42,117 nt of DNA, taken from an uncultured Paracoccaceae bacterium (GTDB lineage: Bacteria; Pseudomonadota; Alphaproteobacteria; Rhodobacterales; Rhodobacteraceae). Position 1 is the first letter of the stretch, and each line of letters begins with the position of its first letter. Where the stretch lies: the NCBI GenBank assembly GCA_947500825.1, contig CANMTR010000021.1:1-42117 (forward strand), written 5' to 3'. The notes under the pieces are model-generated. The model searched no databases. It saw only the letters and a program-made list of their open reading frames with translations, and had not been told where the DNA came from. The translations under genes were made by a program, and so were the position numbers. Positions 23,661-30,949 of this stretch are shown here, piece after piece.

Positions 23661-24809
23661 CTAGTCGTCCCCGTCTCGGCGCCCGCGACGGCTCTTGCGG
23701 TTCTCGTGCCGCTGACCGGCATTCGCGGCTGCGAACCTGTCGCCGGCACTAGCTTTCTTGCCGTGGTAGGCCGCGCGCTCACTGGCGCCCTGGGCGTATT
23801 TGAGCCGGTGTTGCTTCTGTCTCTGGCGTTCCGCGTTCCGGGCCTCGACGGCGTTCTCGCCGGCGGCCCCCGCGCGTTTCCCGGCGGCTCCGACTTCAAG
23901 CATCCTACCCGCCGTCGGTGACAAGGTATCGTAGCCCTTCTTGATGGCAGTAGTCGCGACCGCCGCCCCTCCGGCTGCTATCCCGGCGGCGCCCATCGCC
24001 ATTCCGACGCCGTTGGCCGTCGCGGTGATCGTGCCGGACAGGCCGTTGACCAGCGTCGGCACCATGAGCGTCATGAAGATCGCCCCGACCCCGACGATGA
24101 GGAAGCCTCCGGCTCCCTCAAGATCACTTGCACCACTCGCTTCCAAAATCATGCCTTGCCCGATCCCGACGATGGCGCCGACGACGCCGGCCATCACCAG
24201 CGGGATCAAAGCGAAGCCGAGGGTAAAGCGCACCCAGCTCTCGAAGAGATTGGACGTCGCCTTGAACATCAGGGCCGGGATGAAGATCGGCGCCAGCGCG
24301 ATCGCCATGCCGAGCCCGAGCTTGCCGAGCGCGATGACGATGATCGCCGAGGCGGCCATCAGCGAACCGATGACCCAGACAGTGATCGACGCCAAGCTGA
24401 CGCCAAAGATGATGCTGGCCTGGTCCGCAAGCCGGTCCGAGAACTGGTACATGGTCGATATCATCTGGTCGAACGCAGTGTTGAGATTGGGCGCGTTGAC
24501 ATTGCCCATGAGCTTCGCGCCCAGCTCGCCCGGCGTGTTGGTGACGATGTCGTAGATCGGCTCGAACTGCGCCCAGCTCGTCGCGACCGCGGTGAGAATG
24601 ACGTAGCGCAGACCCCACTTGAGATACTCGCCGAAGCGGATCGGCGTCATCTGCGTGAGGGTATTGACCGCGATGAAGGCAAGACCGACGAGGCCCATAG
24701 CCTGGAGGACCGTGGCGATCGGTCCCGCGAACGCGACGAAACTGCTCTCCGCGTAATTCCTGATCGACGTGTCCACCAGGGACAGGGTGTTCTCGACATA
24801 CGTCGCCAT
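23661..24809 (-). CDS. virB6: VirB6/TrbL-type polytopic membrane protein
   Basis: 382 aa. Hydrophobic segments fill residues ~20-280 (for example TVWVIGSLMAASAIIVIALG and FTLGFALIPLVMAGVVGAIV), with a periplasmic loop near 80-130. The C-terminal ~100 residues are basic and Ala/Arg-rich (KRAGAAGENAVEARNAERQR), a cytoplasmic tail often seen in alphaproteobacterial TrbL/VirB6 proteins. It forms part of the DNA path across the inner membrane. It lies 15 nt after the upstream gene. Confidence 0.88.
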   Translation of the reverse strand: MATYVENTLSLVDTSIRNYAESSFVAFAGPIATVLQAMGLVGLAFIAVNTLTQMTPIRFGEYLKWGLRYVILTAVATSWAQFEPIYDIVTNTPGELGAKLMGNVNAPNLNTAFDQMISTMYQFSDRLADQASIIFGVSLASITVWVIGSLMAASAIIVIALGKLGLGMAIALAPIFIPALMFKATSNLFESWVRFTLGFALIPLVMAGVVGAIVGIGQGMILEASGASDLEGAGGFLIVGVGAIFMTLMVPTLVNGLSGTITATANGVGMAMGAAGIAAGGAAVATTAIKKGYDTLSPTAGRMLEVGAAGKRAGAAGENAVEARNAERQRQKQHRLKYAQGASERAAYHGKKASAGDRFAAANAGQRHENRKSRRGRRDGDD

Positions 24810-24824
24810 CGGTCCGGCTCCTCG

Positions 24825-25235
24825 CTACTCGATGGCGCCGACGTCGCGGCAGTAATTCATGACCGCGATGGCTTCATCGGTATTGTTCTGGATCGCCTGG
24901 AAGTGCGGCGTCAGGTCCGCGCTCGCCATGCCAAAGTATTCCTCCGGCACCATCGCCTCGATCTCGTCCCAGTCCCGCCGATCGTTCAGGCAGGAGATCT
25001 CGTAGGGCCGCCCCTCCGCATAGGCTTCGCATTGCTCGCGTATGTGCGCGATGTCCCAGTTCTCCCGGGTCTTCATCAGGATCTGGTAGAGACCGTTGTT
25101 GGAGCCCGCGATCTCACGGGCCTCCTCGCGGTCCATGTCCATCTGGTTCTCGCATTGCCAGGAGCCGCCAGCCGCGTGGGCCATCGGCGTCGCCAAGGTC
25201 AGAGCGGCACTGGCCGCGAAGAGGATCGAACGCAT
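24825..25235 (-). CDS. Unknown exported protein between virB5 and virB6
   Basis: 136 aa with a clear signal peptide (residues 1-21, ending AHA). The mature part is acidic and has four Cys (CENQMDMDREEA, REQCEAYAEG, ISCLNDRRDW, MNYCRDVGAIE), which could form two disulfides in the periplasm. I do not recognise the family. It starts 2 nt after the virB5 stop and sits 15 nt before virB6, so it is part of the transfer operon. It may be a periplasmic accessory factor or a divergent entry-exclusion-type protein; neither is shown. Confidence 0.75.
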   Translation of the reverse strand: MRSILFAASAALTLATPMAHAAGGSWQCENQMDMDREEAREIAGSNNGLYQILMKTRENWDIAHIREQCEAYAEGRPYEISCLNDRRDWDEIEAMVPEEYFGMASADLTPHFQAIQNNTDEAIAVMNYCRDVGAIE

Positions 25236-25237
25236 TG

Positions 25238-25921
25238 TCAGTTATCTCCTGCGCGCATGAAGGTTCGGGATGCCGCCTGTTCACGGGCCGCTTGCAGAGC
25301 CTCCGTCCCGGCCGCGTTGGTCTGCGCCGCTTGCAATCGGAGGCTCTCGTTCAGGAGCACCGCGATCTCGCCCAGCATCCGGGTGTTGTAATCCACCGAC
25401 GCCTTGAGGTCGGCGGTGTCGTCGATCTGGCCGATAAGCTGGTTCACCCGGCCCATCGACGTGTTGGCGCGGGCATAGGTGTCCTCGGCCGTCGCCACGG
25501 CGGCGAGTCCCGCCCCGGCCTGCGTGGCGATCGCCCTGTCCTGCGGCGTGTCCGAGGTCAGGAACGCGTTGATGTCGGGCAGGGCGAACGTCCCCTTCAA
25601 CTCGTCGATCCGGGCCGTCAGCCCCGAGGAATTGCCGGGAATGGACGATCCGGTCATCGCACCGGACATGATCGAGGACAGGCTGTCGGCCGACTCGCGC
25701 GCAGCGATGTCCGGCGCGGAGTTCAGGATGCCGGCGATCGCCTTGTCCCCGGTCATGCTTTCGAGCTGCTCGAGCTGGTTGGCGTAGTCCTGCCGCATCT
25801 GGTCGAGCTGCGCGATCGCCTGCGCGATGCTGGCCGCGTCGTAGGTGGGCACGCCCTGGGCGTGCGCCGCGCCGGTAGCGAGGCTCACGGCGACCGCGGT
25901 GATGCGGAGTGTCGAAATCAT
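25238..25921 (-). CDS. virB5: VirB5/TrbJ-type minor pilin
   Basis: 227 aa from the ATG at 25921, in ATGA overlap with the upstream lipoprotein gene. Signal peptide 1-21 (ending GAAHA), then QGVPTYDAASIAQAIAQLDQ and a long alpha-helical body rich in Gln and Ala, with the C-terminal LLNESLRLQAAQTNAAGTEA typical of VirB5. It is thought to sit at the pilus tip and act in adhesion. Confidence 0.88.
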   Translation of the reverse strand: MISTLRITAVAVSLATGAAHAQGVPTYDAASIAQAIAQLDQMRQDYANQLEQLESMTGDKAIAGILNSAPDIAARESADSLSSIMSGAMTGSSIPGNSSGLTARIDELKGTFALPDINAFLTSDTPQDRAIATQAGAGLAAVATAEDTYARANTSMGRVNQLIGQIDDTADLKASVDYNTRMLGEIAVLLNESLRLQAAQTNAAGTEALQAAREQAASRTFMRAGDN

Positions 25922-26046
25922 ACCGTCGCTTCTCCCGTGGCGTTGATGGGTTCCCAGTTGCACACGCACGGCGAGGTGCGCTCGGTGTAGGTCGCGCATC
26001 CGGCAAGAAGAGCGGATATGGCGAGCGCGGTGACGATCCTGATCAT
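25918..26046 (-). CDS. virB7: VirB7-like small lipoprotein
   Basis: 42 aa, shorter than most gene callers accept. The N-terminus MIRIVTALAISALLAGC is a clear lipoprotein signal with lipobox LAGC (lipidated Cys at residue 16). The mature part contains a CVC pair. Its ATG overlaps the virB4 stop (TGATG) and its stop overlaps the virB5 ATG (ATGA), so it is embedded in the operon. VirB7 anchors VirB9 in the outer membrane and is usually disulfide-linked to it. The position between virB4 and virB5 differs from Agrobacterium, where virB7 precedes virB8. Confidence 0.75.
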   Translation of the reverse strand: MIRIVTALAISALLAGCATYTERTSPCVCNWEPINATGEATV

Positions 26047-28409
26047 CAGACGGCCTCCTCGTAGTGACTGGTCTCGACGGCATCGTCGTCATCGTCCTCG
26101 GACCGGTCATCGACGCGGCCGCCGCCCAGCGTGGCGCGGATCGGACCGAGCACCGAAAGATCGAGATCGACCACCGTGCTGGAATCCCCGGAGCGCACCA
26201 GCGCGGTCCGCGCCCCGGCGGCGGACGTGCACAGATACGCTTCCTCGCGATCCGTCAGGTTCAGGGGCGCCAGTTCGGTCGGCGTGTTCTTCGAGGTCGG
26301 GAACAGGATCTGCGTCACGCAGCTCTCGAAGATCGACCCGCCCGCCTGGCTCTCCGCGATGTGGCCGACACGCTGGGTCAGCATGACGACGACCACGTTC
26401 TTCTTGCGCATGGTCAGCATCCAGCCCTTAAGCTGCGTCTGGAAATACGGGTCGTCGAGCATCTTCCAGGCTTCGTCGAGGACGATGATCGTGCGCTCGC
26501 CGTCCTCCACCGTGCGCTCGATGCGCCGGAACACGTAGCTGAGCCACGCGGTGCGCGCCGTCGGGCTGTCGAGAATCTCGGTCGTGTCGAATCCCGTGAT
26601 CCGGTTGCGGAATGTCAGGGGGTCTGCATCCTTGCCGGAAAACAGCCAGTGGTGCTTGCCATCGTCCCATTGCCCCATACGGGTGTGGAGGTCACCGTCG
26701 TCATCGACCGCAAAAAGCTGGCTGCGGAAATGCGCCAGGGTCTGGAGGGACGGGTCGGAATCGGCGTTCGACTTCACCGCCTGCGCCAATGCCTCCTTCT
26801 GGTCGCCGCTCAGCGCCGGAGCGTCCTGCTTCAGAAGCATCTCCAGCCAGTCCGTGAGCCAGCCCACTCCGCGCAGGTCCGCTTCGGACCGGAACGGGTT
26901 GAAGCCGGTATCGACGCCCATCTGAACGGCCGAGTAGCTGCCGCCGAGTCCGCGCAGCGCGCTCTCCAGGCCACGATCCTTGTCGAAGGCGATGATACGG
27001 GCGTTCACCCGCTGCGCCTGGGCCAGCAGGAAAGCCGTGCCGAACGTCTTGCCCGACCCCGTGCGGCCGATCACCAGCGTATGACCCACGGGAAGATCGC
27101 CTGCCTCGCCGGGCAGATGGAAGTTGAAGCGGTAAGGTTCGCCGGTCTCGGTCGGCAGGGTCGTGATCGGCGCCCCCCATGGCTCGGTGCCCGGTACGAG
27201 GCCCCGTCCGGACGTATGCAATGCGGCGAAATCCGCGAAGCAGGCCGACGAGATCATCGCGTCACGCGACCGGAAGCTGTAGTTGCCGGGCGCCTGCGAG
27301 AAGTATGCCGTTCGCGCGCCCAGGTCCTCGCGCACCGCCACCGCCAACGAGCGTTTTGCCTGTGTCCGGACCTCGGCCGCGAGCCTGTCGAGTTCTTCTT
27401 CCGTGCGCGCCACGGCCATCACGGACACCTGGTGCTGGCCGAAGCTGATCCGCCCGGACGCGAGATCGTCGGCGGCATCGACAAGTTCGGCCTGCGCGGA
27501 TCGCGCCGCATCGTCGGCGGCGCTCATCTGGCGCACCGTGCGCTGCACGCGCGCGAGCGCCGGCACCAGGTCGATCGGCGTGAAGGAATGGGTGACGATC
27601 AGGTCGCCGGGCAAGTCGAGCCGGTCTAGAAAACCGGGCGACGTCACCGTGGGGTACTTCTTGAAGGTGAACATCGCGCCGAAGCGCATATCTTCCTCGT
27701 CCGTCCCCATGATAATGAACTTGTCGCCCCTGAAATCGACGCGGCTGTCGACCAGCAGGTTGCCGAGCGGCGTGAAGGACGCTCCCGGCGTCAGTGGATC
27801 GTACTTGCCTGTCACGGTGGTCCGGAGCAGCCCGAGCCAGCGCCCGTCCGAAAGCGTCAGCCGCTCCGGGCGGGCGGCCCCGACGGCCTGCATAAGGTCC
27901 TGCGTGACCTCGTTGAGCGTGGCGATCCGGCGATCCCGCTCTGCGCGCAGATCGCGCTTCGAGCCGCCGGTGATCCGGGACCACCACCCGGCCAGCCGCC
28001 CCGGCCGAACCACGACCGTGACCATGGAGACGCGCTCGCGCAATCCGCCCCCGGAAATCAGACCCTGCCAGTGCTGGTCGATCTCGGCGGCCAGTCCATC
28101 GCCTGGAACCGGCGGCATCGTGGGGGCGGTCTCGTGCGAGATGCGGTGGACGTAGAACGCGATATCCGGCCGGGCCTGCGCGACCGTGGTACCGAAGGCG
28201 CGAGCCACGTCCGCGACGAACGTCTCGTCCGCCGTGTCCGCCTCGATCCCGGCCACGACGAAGGATGCCATCACGTCCCCGTCGCGCAGCATGATGACGT
28301 CGTCGCCTACGCCGGTGACGTAGGGCAGGTAGGACGCGAGCATGTGTTCGCGCTTCAGGCCCGGCGGATCGACGGCCTTGCGGCCGCGTCCCTGTTTCAG
28401 GTCAAGCAT
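26046..28409 (-). CDS. virB4: VirB4 transfer ATPase
   Basis: 787 aa. Walker A IGRTGSGKTFG near residue 450 and Walker B TIIVLDEAWKML near residue 643, plus the conserved VVVVMLTQRVGHI further on. The N-terminal half is the CagE/TrbE/VirB4 domain (YLPYVTGVGDDVIMLRDGDV near residue 30). This is the largest ATPase of the system, essential for pilus assembly and DNA passage. It overlaps virB3 by 8 nt and the virB7-like gene by 1 nt. Confidence 0.94.
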   Translation of the reverse strand: MLDLKQGRGRKAVDPPGLKREHMLASYLPYVTGVGDDVIMLRDGDVMASFVVAGIEADTADETFVADVARAFGTTVAQARPDIAFYVHRISHETAPTMPPVPGDGLAAEIDQHWQGLISGGGLRERVSMVTVVVRPGRLAGWWSRITGGSKRDLRAERDRRIATLNEVTQDLMQAVGAARPERLTLSDGRWLGLLRTTVTGKYDPLTPGASFTPLGNLLVDSRVDFRGDKFIIMGTDEEDMRFGAMFTFKKYPTVTSPGFLDRLDLPGDLIVTHSFTPIDLVPALARVQRTVRQMSAADDAARSAQAELVDAADDLASGRISFGQHQVSVMAVARTEEELDRLAAEVRTQAKRSLAVAVREDLGARTAYFSQAPGNYSFRSRDAMISSACFADFAALHTSGRGLVPGTEPWGAPITTLPTETGEPYRFNFHLPGEAGDLPVGHTLVIGRTGSGKTFGTAFLLAQAQRVNARIIAFDKDRGLESALRGLGGSYSAVQMGVDTGFNPFRSEADLRGVGWLTDWLEMLLKQDAPALSGDQKEALAQAVKSNADSDPSLQTLAHFRSQLFAVDDDGDLHTRMGQWDDGKHHWLFSGKDADPLTFRNRITGFDTTEILDSPTARTAWLSYVFRRIERTVEDGERTIIVLDEAWKMLDDPYFQTQLKGWMLTMRKKNVVVVMLTQRVGHIAESQAGGSIFESCVTQILFPTSKNTPTELAPLNLTDREEAYLCTSAAGARTALVRSGDSSTVVDLDLSVLGPIRATLGGGRVDDRSEDDDDDAVETSHYEEAV

Positions 28410-28677
28410 GGTAGATCATTCCCTTGCCCTTGAACCAGCTCGGGGTCGGCGGCGTCTGCCCAAGGCTGACAAAGATCACGTCGAGGAAACGGGGGTCGTA
28501 GTTCGCCAGCGCGCGCAGAGCCGCGTAGCCGAGACCGAGGCTGACCGGCAGCCACACGAACGATTTGAACGCGACGAACCCGCCCATAACTACCATGAAC
28601 AGGATCATGACGTAGGTCATCGGCAAGCCCGCGATCGAGACCGGTCGCGTAAGTGCCAGGAAGCACGGGTTACGCAC
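28402..28677 (-). CDS. virB3: VirB3 inner-membrane protein
   Basis: 91 aa, GTG start overlapping the end of virB2 by 8 nt. Typical VirB3: LALTRPVSIAGLPMTYVMIL, then two adjacent membrane segments (about 20-38 and 43-57), then ANYDPRFLDVIFV. It works with VirB4 in pilin handling. Confidence 0.9.
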   Translation of the reverse strand: MRNPCFLALTRPVSIAGLPMTYVMILFMVVMGGFVAFKSFVWLPVSLGLGYAALRALANYDPRFLDVIFVSLGQTPPTPSWFKGKGMIYHA

Positions 28678-28963
28678 TGCCCATGCCCGACAGGATCGTC
28701 CCGGCGCCGAACAGGATGGCGACGCCCACCATGACGGAACCGGCGAACATCCAGTTCATGCGGCCCATGAGGAACATGAGACCGATCGCGGCAATCGCCA
28801 CGAGGGAAATCGCGGTGCCGAGCGTGCCGGTGATCGCGTCACCGATCGTGGTGAAGAAGTTGGTGAGCGGCGAGAGGTCCTGCGCCAGTGCAGGGGACGC
28901 GGCCACTGTGAGGGCCGCGGCCACCATTGCGATGCGACGGTGCGAGGGGGTCAATATTGCCAT
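28670..28963 (-). CDS. virB2: VirB2 major pilin
   Basis: 97 aa. A long signal peptide ending SPALAQ (about residue 27), then LSPLTNFFTTIGDAITGTLG and two hydrophobic helices separated by a short polar turn (MGRMNW), the standard VirB2 layout. Processed monomers make the conjugative pilus. It overlaps virB1 by 13 nt. Confidence 0.9.
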   Translation of the reverse strand: MAILTPSHRRIAMVAAALTVAASPALAQDLSPLTNFFTTIGDAITGTLGTAISLVAIAAIGLMFLMGRMNWMFAGSVMVGVAILFGAGTILSGMGSA

Positions 28964-29625
28964 ACCGATAGGTCCTTTTTCGGGTTTTTGGTAGAGACGA
29001 CAGGATGTCCCTGGCGCAGTGGCTCAGAGACGCGATCCGTGGGCGGCAGAGCGCCGACGGCGGCCGTGATTTTCGCGACGTAGGCGCGGGTCTCGCGAAA
29101 CGGGGGAATGCCGTCGTATTCCACGACCCGGTGCGGGCCCGCGTTGTAGGCTGCAAGTGCAAGAGGCACGCTGCCGAAACGCGCGAGCTGGGCCGAGAAG
29201 TATCGCACAGCGCCGTCGAGGTTCTGTTCAGGCTTCCACGGGTCCCGCACCCCGAGCATCCTCGCCGTGGCCGGCATGAGCTGACCAAGGCCCTGCGCGC
29301 CTTTTGGTGAGAGCGCGCGTGGGTTGAATGCGCTCTCCGCGCGGATCAGTTCGACGACAACCCGTGCGAAGGTCATCGCATCGAGCCCGGCACGGCGCGG
29401 ACCAGCCCCACCAGCATGACGAAGGGCTACCTGTTCCGCTAAGTTGCGATACCCGGCCCGCGATGCTGAAATCTGGGTTCTCCGAGGCTCGGAAGTTGCC
29501 TGCGGCTGCTGTGCTGGTCCTGACCCGTCCTTGATGGTCACGCTGCCATCGCGGCCATACTCGTAGACTTCGCTGTGAGCAAAAGCAGGCACGCATAAAA
29601 GAACAAGGGCGGCGGTGCGGATCAC
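28951..29625 (-). CDS. virB1: VirB1-type lytic transglycosylase
   Basis: 224 aa from the GTG at 29625, which overlaps the upstream stop as GTGA; the open frame extends further upstream only as an out-of-frame shadow. Signal peptide ending AFAHS (about residue 18). The SLT domain has catalytic Glu-97 in VELIRAESAFNPRALS, followed by GAQGLGQLMPATARMLGV and the AAYNAGP motif. It opens peptidoglycan locally so the secretion channel can be built. The C-terminal ~45 residues have no recognisable domain. Confidence 0.9.
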   Translation of the reverse strand: MIRTAALVLLCVPAFAHSEVYEYGRDGSVTIKDGSGPAQQPQATSEPRRTQISASRAGYRNLAEQVALRHAGGAGPRRAGLDAMTFARVVVELIRAESAFNPRALSPKGAQGLGQLMPATARMLGVRDPWKPEQNLDGAVRYFSAQLARFGSVPLALAAYNAGPHRVVEYDGIPPFRETRAYVAKITAAVGALPPTDRVSEPLRQGHPVVSTKNPKKDLSVWQY

Positions 29626-30128
29626 AGACCAATCCCCCCAGTGTTCCAGTAGTAAATCACCGTCGTAATCAGGATAAGACCGGCGAGCGGTATCCAGATG
29701 AACGGCGCAGTGATGAAGAACGCGAAAGCCAGCGTCACCAGCACAGTGATCGCCTGCGGATAATACGGCACGGCAATAACCAAGCCGACAATACCGATGG
29801 CGGACAAAACAGGCGTAGTCACCCACAGCCATACGCCGATGACTGCTGCTAGAGGACCGACTGCCATCCAAAGCATGAGCCAGCCAAGGGTCCAGGGCTT
29901 CGCGATCTCGCTATCGTAGACCCCAAATGCCCAAAGACCCGCAAGGTACGGCAAAACCATGTACTTGGCGCCATGGACAGCCACCCATGACAAAGCCTTT
30001 TCTGCATAGTCGGTTATTTTATTGCGACGCTGACCAGGAAACTCTTCAGTCGTCTTCTGGACCTCCGTTTGCTTCTGAGTCGGATGCGCTATCCGGTCGA
30101 AAATACGGGACTTCCAGCGTTGGCCCAT
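29622..30128 (-). CDS. Hypothetical multi-pass membrane protein upstream of virB1
   Basis: 168 aa if the ATG at 30128 is used, but that start lies inside the upstream gene without a clear RBS. A TTG or GTG near 29984-29993 would shorten it to about 120 aa. The body has four or five hydrophobic segments (GAKYMVLPYLAGLWAFGVYD, LGWLMLWMAVGPLAAVIGVW, LSAIGIVGLVIAVPYYP, ITVLVTLAFAFFITAPFIWI). No family recognised. It lies between the paralogue gene and virB1 with a GTGA junction, so it is probably an operon-specific inner-membrane protein. Confidence 0.6.
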   Translation of the reverse strand: MGQRWKSRIFDRIAHPTQKQTEVQKTTEEFPGQRRNKITDYAEKALSWVAVHGAKYMVLPYLAGLWAFGVYDSEIAKPWTLGWLMLWMAVGPLAAVIGVWLWVTTPVLSAIGIVGLVIAVPYYPQAITVLVTLAFAFFITAPFIWIPLAGLILITTVIYYWNTGGIGL

Positions 30129-30369
30129 CCGGGTAAAGCGACTTGTGGTAGTTGAAAAGAGCGTCGGCGCTTCTGATGCGTTTCTGCTCGTCTGTAGACT
30201 TAATGAAGACTGGCTTCTGGACGCCATCGTACCGGAGCAAAAAAACATCCCACTCAATACGCCCGGCTCCGACGTCGACGGGTTTGTAGATGACCTTTCC
30301 CCCGTCTGATTCCACATATCCGCGAACGTGCGCGCCATAGAGTCGCTTCTCGTCTTCTTGGCCGGCCAT
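30046..30369 (-). CDS. Hypothetical protein, first gene of the virB operon, paralogue of 6787-7173
   Basis: 107 aa from an ATG with AGGGG 10 nt upstream; an in-frame ATG at 30387 is an alternative. Its core (KPVDVGAGRIEWDVFLLRYDG, then KRIRSADALFNYHKSLYPDG) is clearly related to the gene at 6787-7173. The acidic C-terminus ends GGPEDD. No signal peptide or membrane segment. As the promoter-proximal gene of a transfer operon it could be regulatory, but no DNA-binding motif is visible. Confidence 0.65.
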   Translation of the reverse strand: MAGQEDEKRLYGAHVRGYVESDGGKVIYKPVDVGAGRIEWDVFLLRYDGVQKPVFIKSTDEQKRIRSADALFNYHKSLYPDGPTLEVPYFRPDSASDSEANGGPEDD

Positions 30370-30471
30370 CCCGCTCGTGCCCCTCATGGTTTTGTTTCCA
30401 TCGCAGGGACGAGTAGCGCACAGCCGCCAGTTGCCTCAATCAAGTTCCACCTTCTACGGTAGCCATATATA

Positions 30472-30492
30472 AGTCAACCTGTAGGATACAGG
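30472..30492 (-). promoter_or_regulatory. Possible promoter and operator of the virB operon
   Basis: On the minus strand a TTGACT box (30477-30472) follows directly after a perfect 6-bp inverted repeat CCTGTA-tcc-TACAGG (30492-30478). It lies about 100 bp upstream of the first virB-operon gene in a gap that is less GC-rich than its surroundings. No good -10 box can be fixed. Other small inverted repeats occur nearby (GGCGC / GCGCC at 30491-30515). Confidence 0.35.
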
Positions 30493-30762
30493 CGCTACAA
30501 AATTCTACTTGCGCCATGTACAGTCATCATGTCCGTAGGTGTTCTACACGCGTCTTAGGGTACCGAAATGCCGGTAGTGTTGTGGAGGGTACATAGCGGA
30601 ATAGGAGGCAGATAAACCGTACAAGGGTCGGTTGTATGCACAACGCAAAGGACCACTGGCACGAACGCTGAACCTGCGTTACGCTTCGCGTGGAAGTACG
30701 AAATGTAGAAGGAGGCCGAGTCGAGCAGGCCAATGCTGGTGTCAGAAGCGATACCAGGGGCC

Positions 30763-30803
30763 AAAAAAGAAAAACCCCCGGAGGCCGAAGCCACCGAGGG
30801 GGG
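30763..30803 (-). terminator. Strong intrinsic terminator of the antisense RNA
   Basis: On the minus strand, six Cs, TCGGTGGC, a TTCG tetraloop and GCCTCCGGGGG are followed by TTTTTCTTTTTT. The stem has a short bulge but a very clear U-tract. Confidence 0.85.
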
Positions 30804-30860
30804 ATCAAGACGGACTTGCCGGTCCGCGTTGCTACAGATGCTATGCACATCTTTATCCCC
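30763..30860 (-). ncRNA. Probable antisense RNA controlling repC
   Basis: An intrinsic terminator on the minus strand ends here without any minus-strand gene upstream that would need it. A TTGCGA/ATAAAG-like promoter can be drawn at about 30860-30885, predicting a transcript of roughly 90-100 nt opposite the repC leader. RepABC-family plasmids carry a countertranscribed incompatibility RNA in the same place, just upstream of repC. The start site is a guess; the terminator and position are firm. Confidence 0.6.
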
Positions 30861-30921
30861 TCTCGCGACAGATCGCAAGCTGAAACGCCCTTGGGCGACC
30901 AGTGAAGGTGTGACTTCTCGC

Positions 30922-30940
30922 CTTCCGGCTCTACCGGAAG
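30922..30940 (+). promoter_or_regulatory. Hairpin next to the repC RBS
   Basis: Perfect 7-bp stem CTTCCGG / CCGGAAG with a CTCTA loop, ending 2 nt before the AAAGG that precedes the repC ATG. It could be the element whose folding is switched by antisense RNA binding in the leader. Confidence 0.55.
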
Positions 30941-30949
30941 CAAAGGTTA

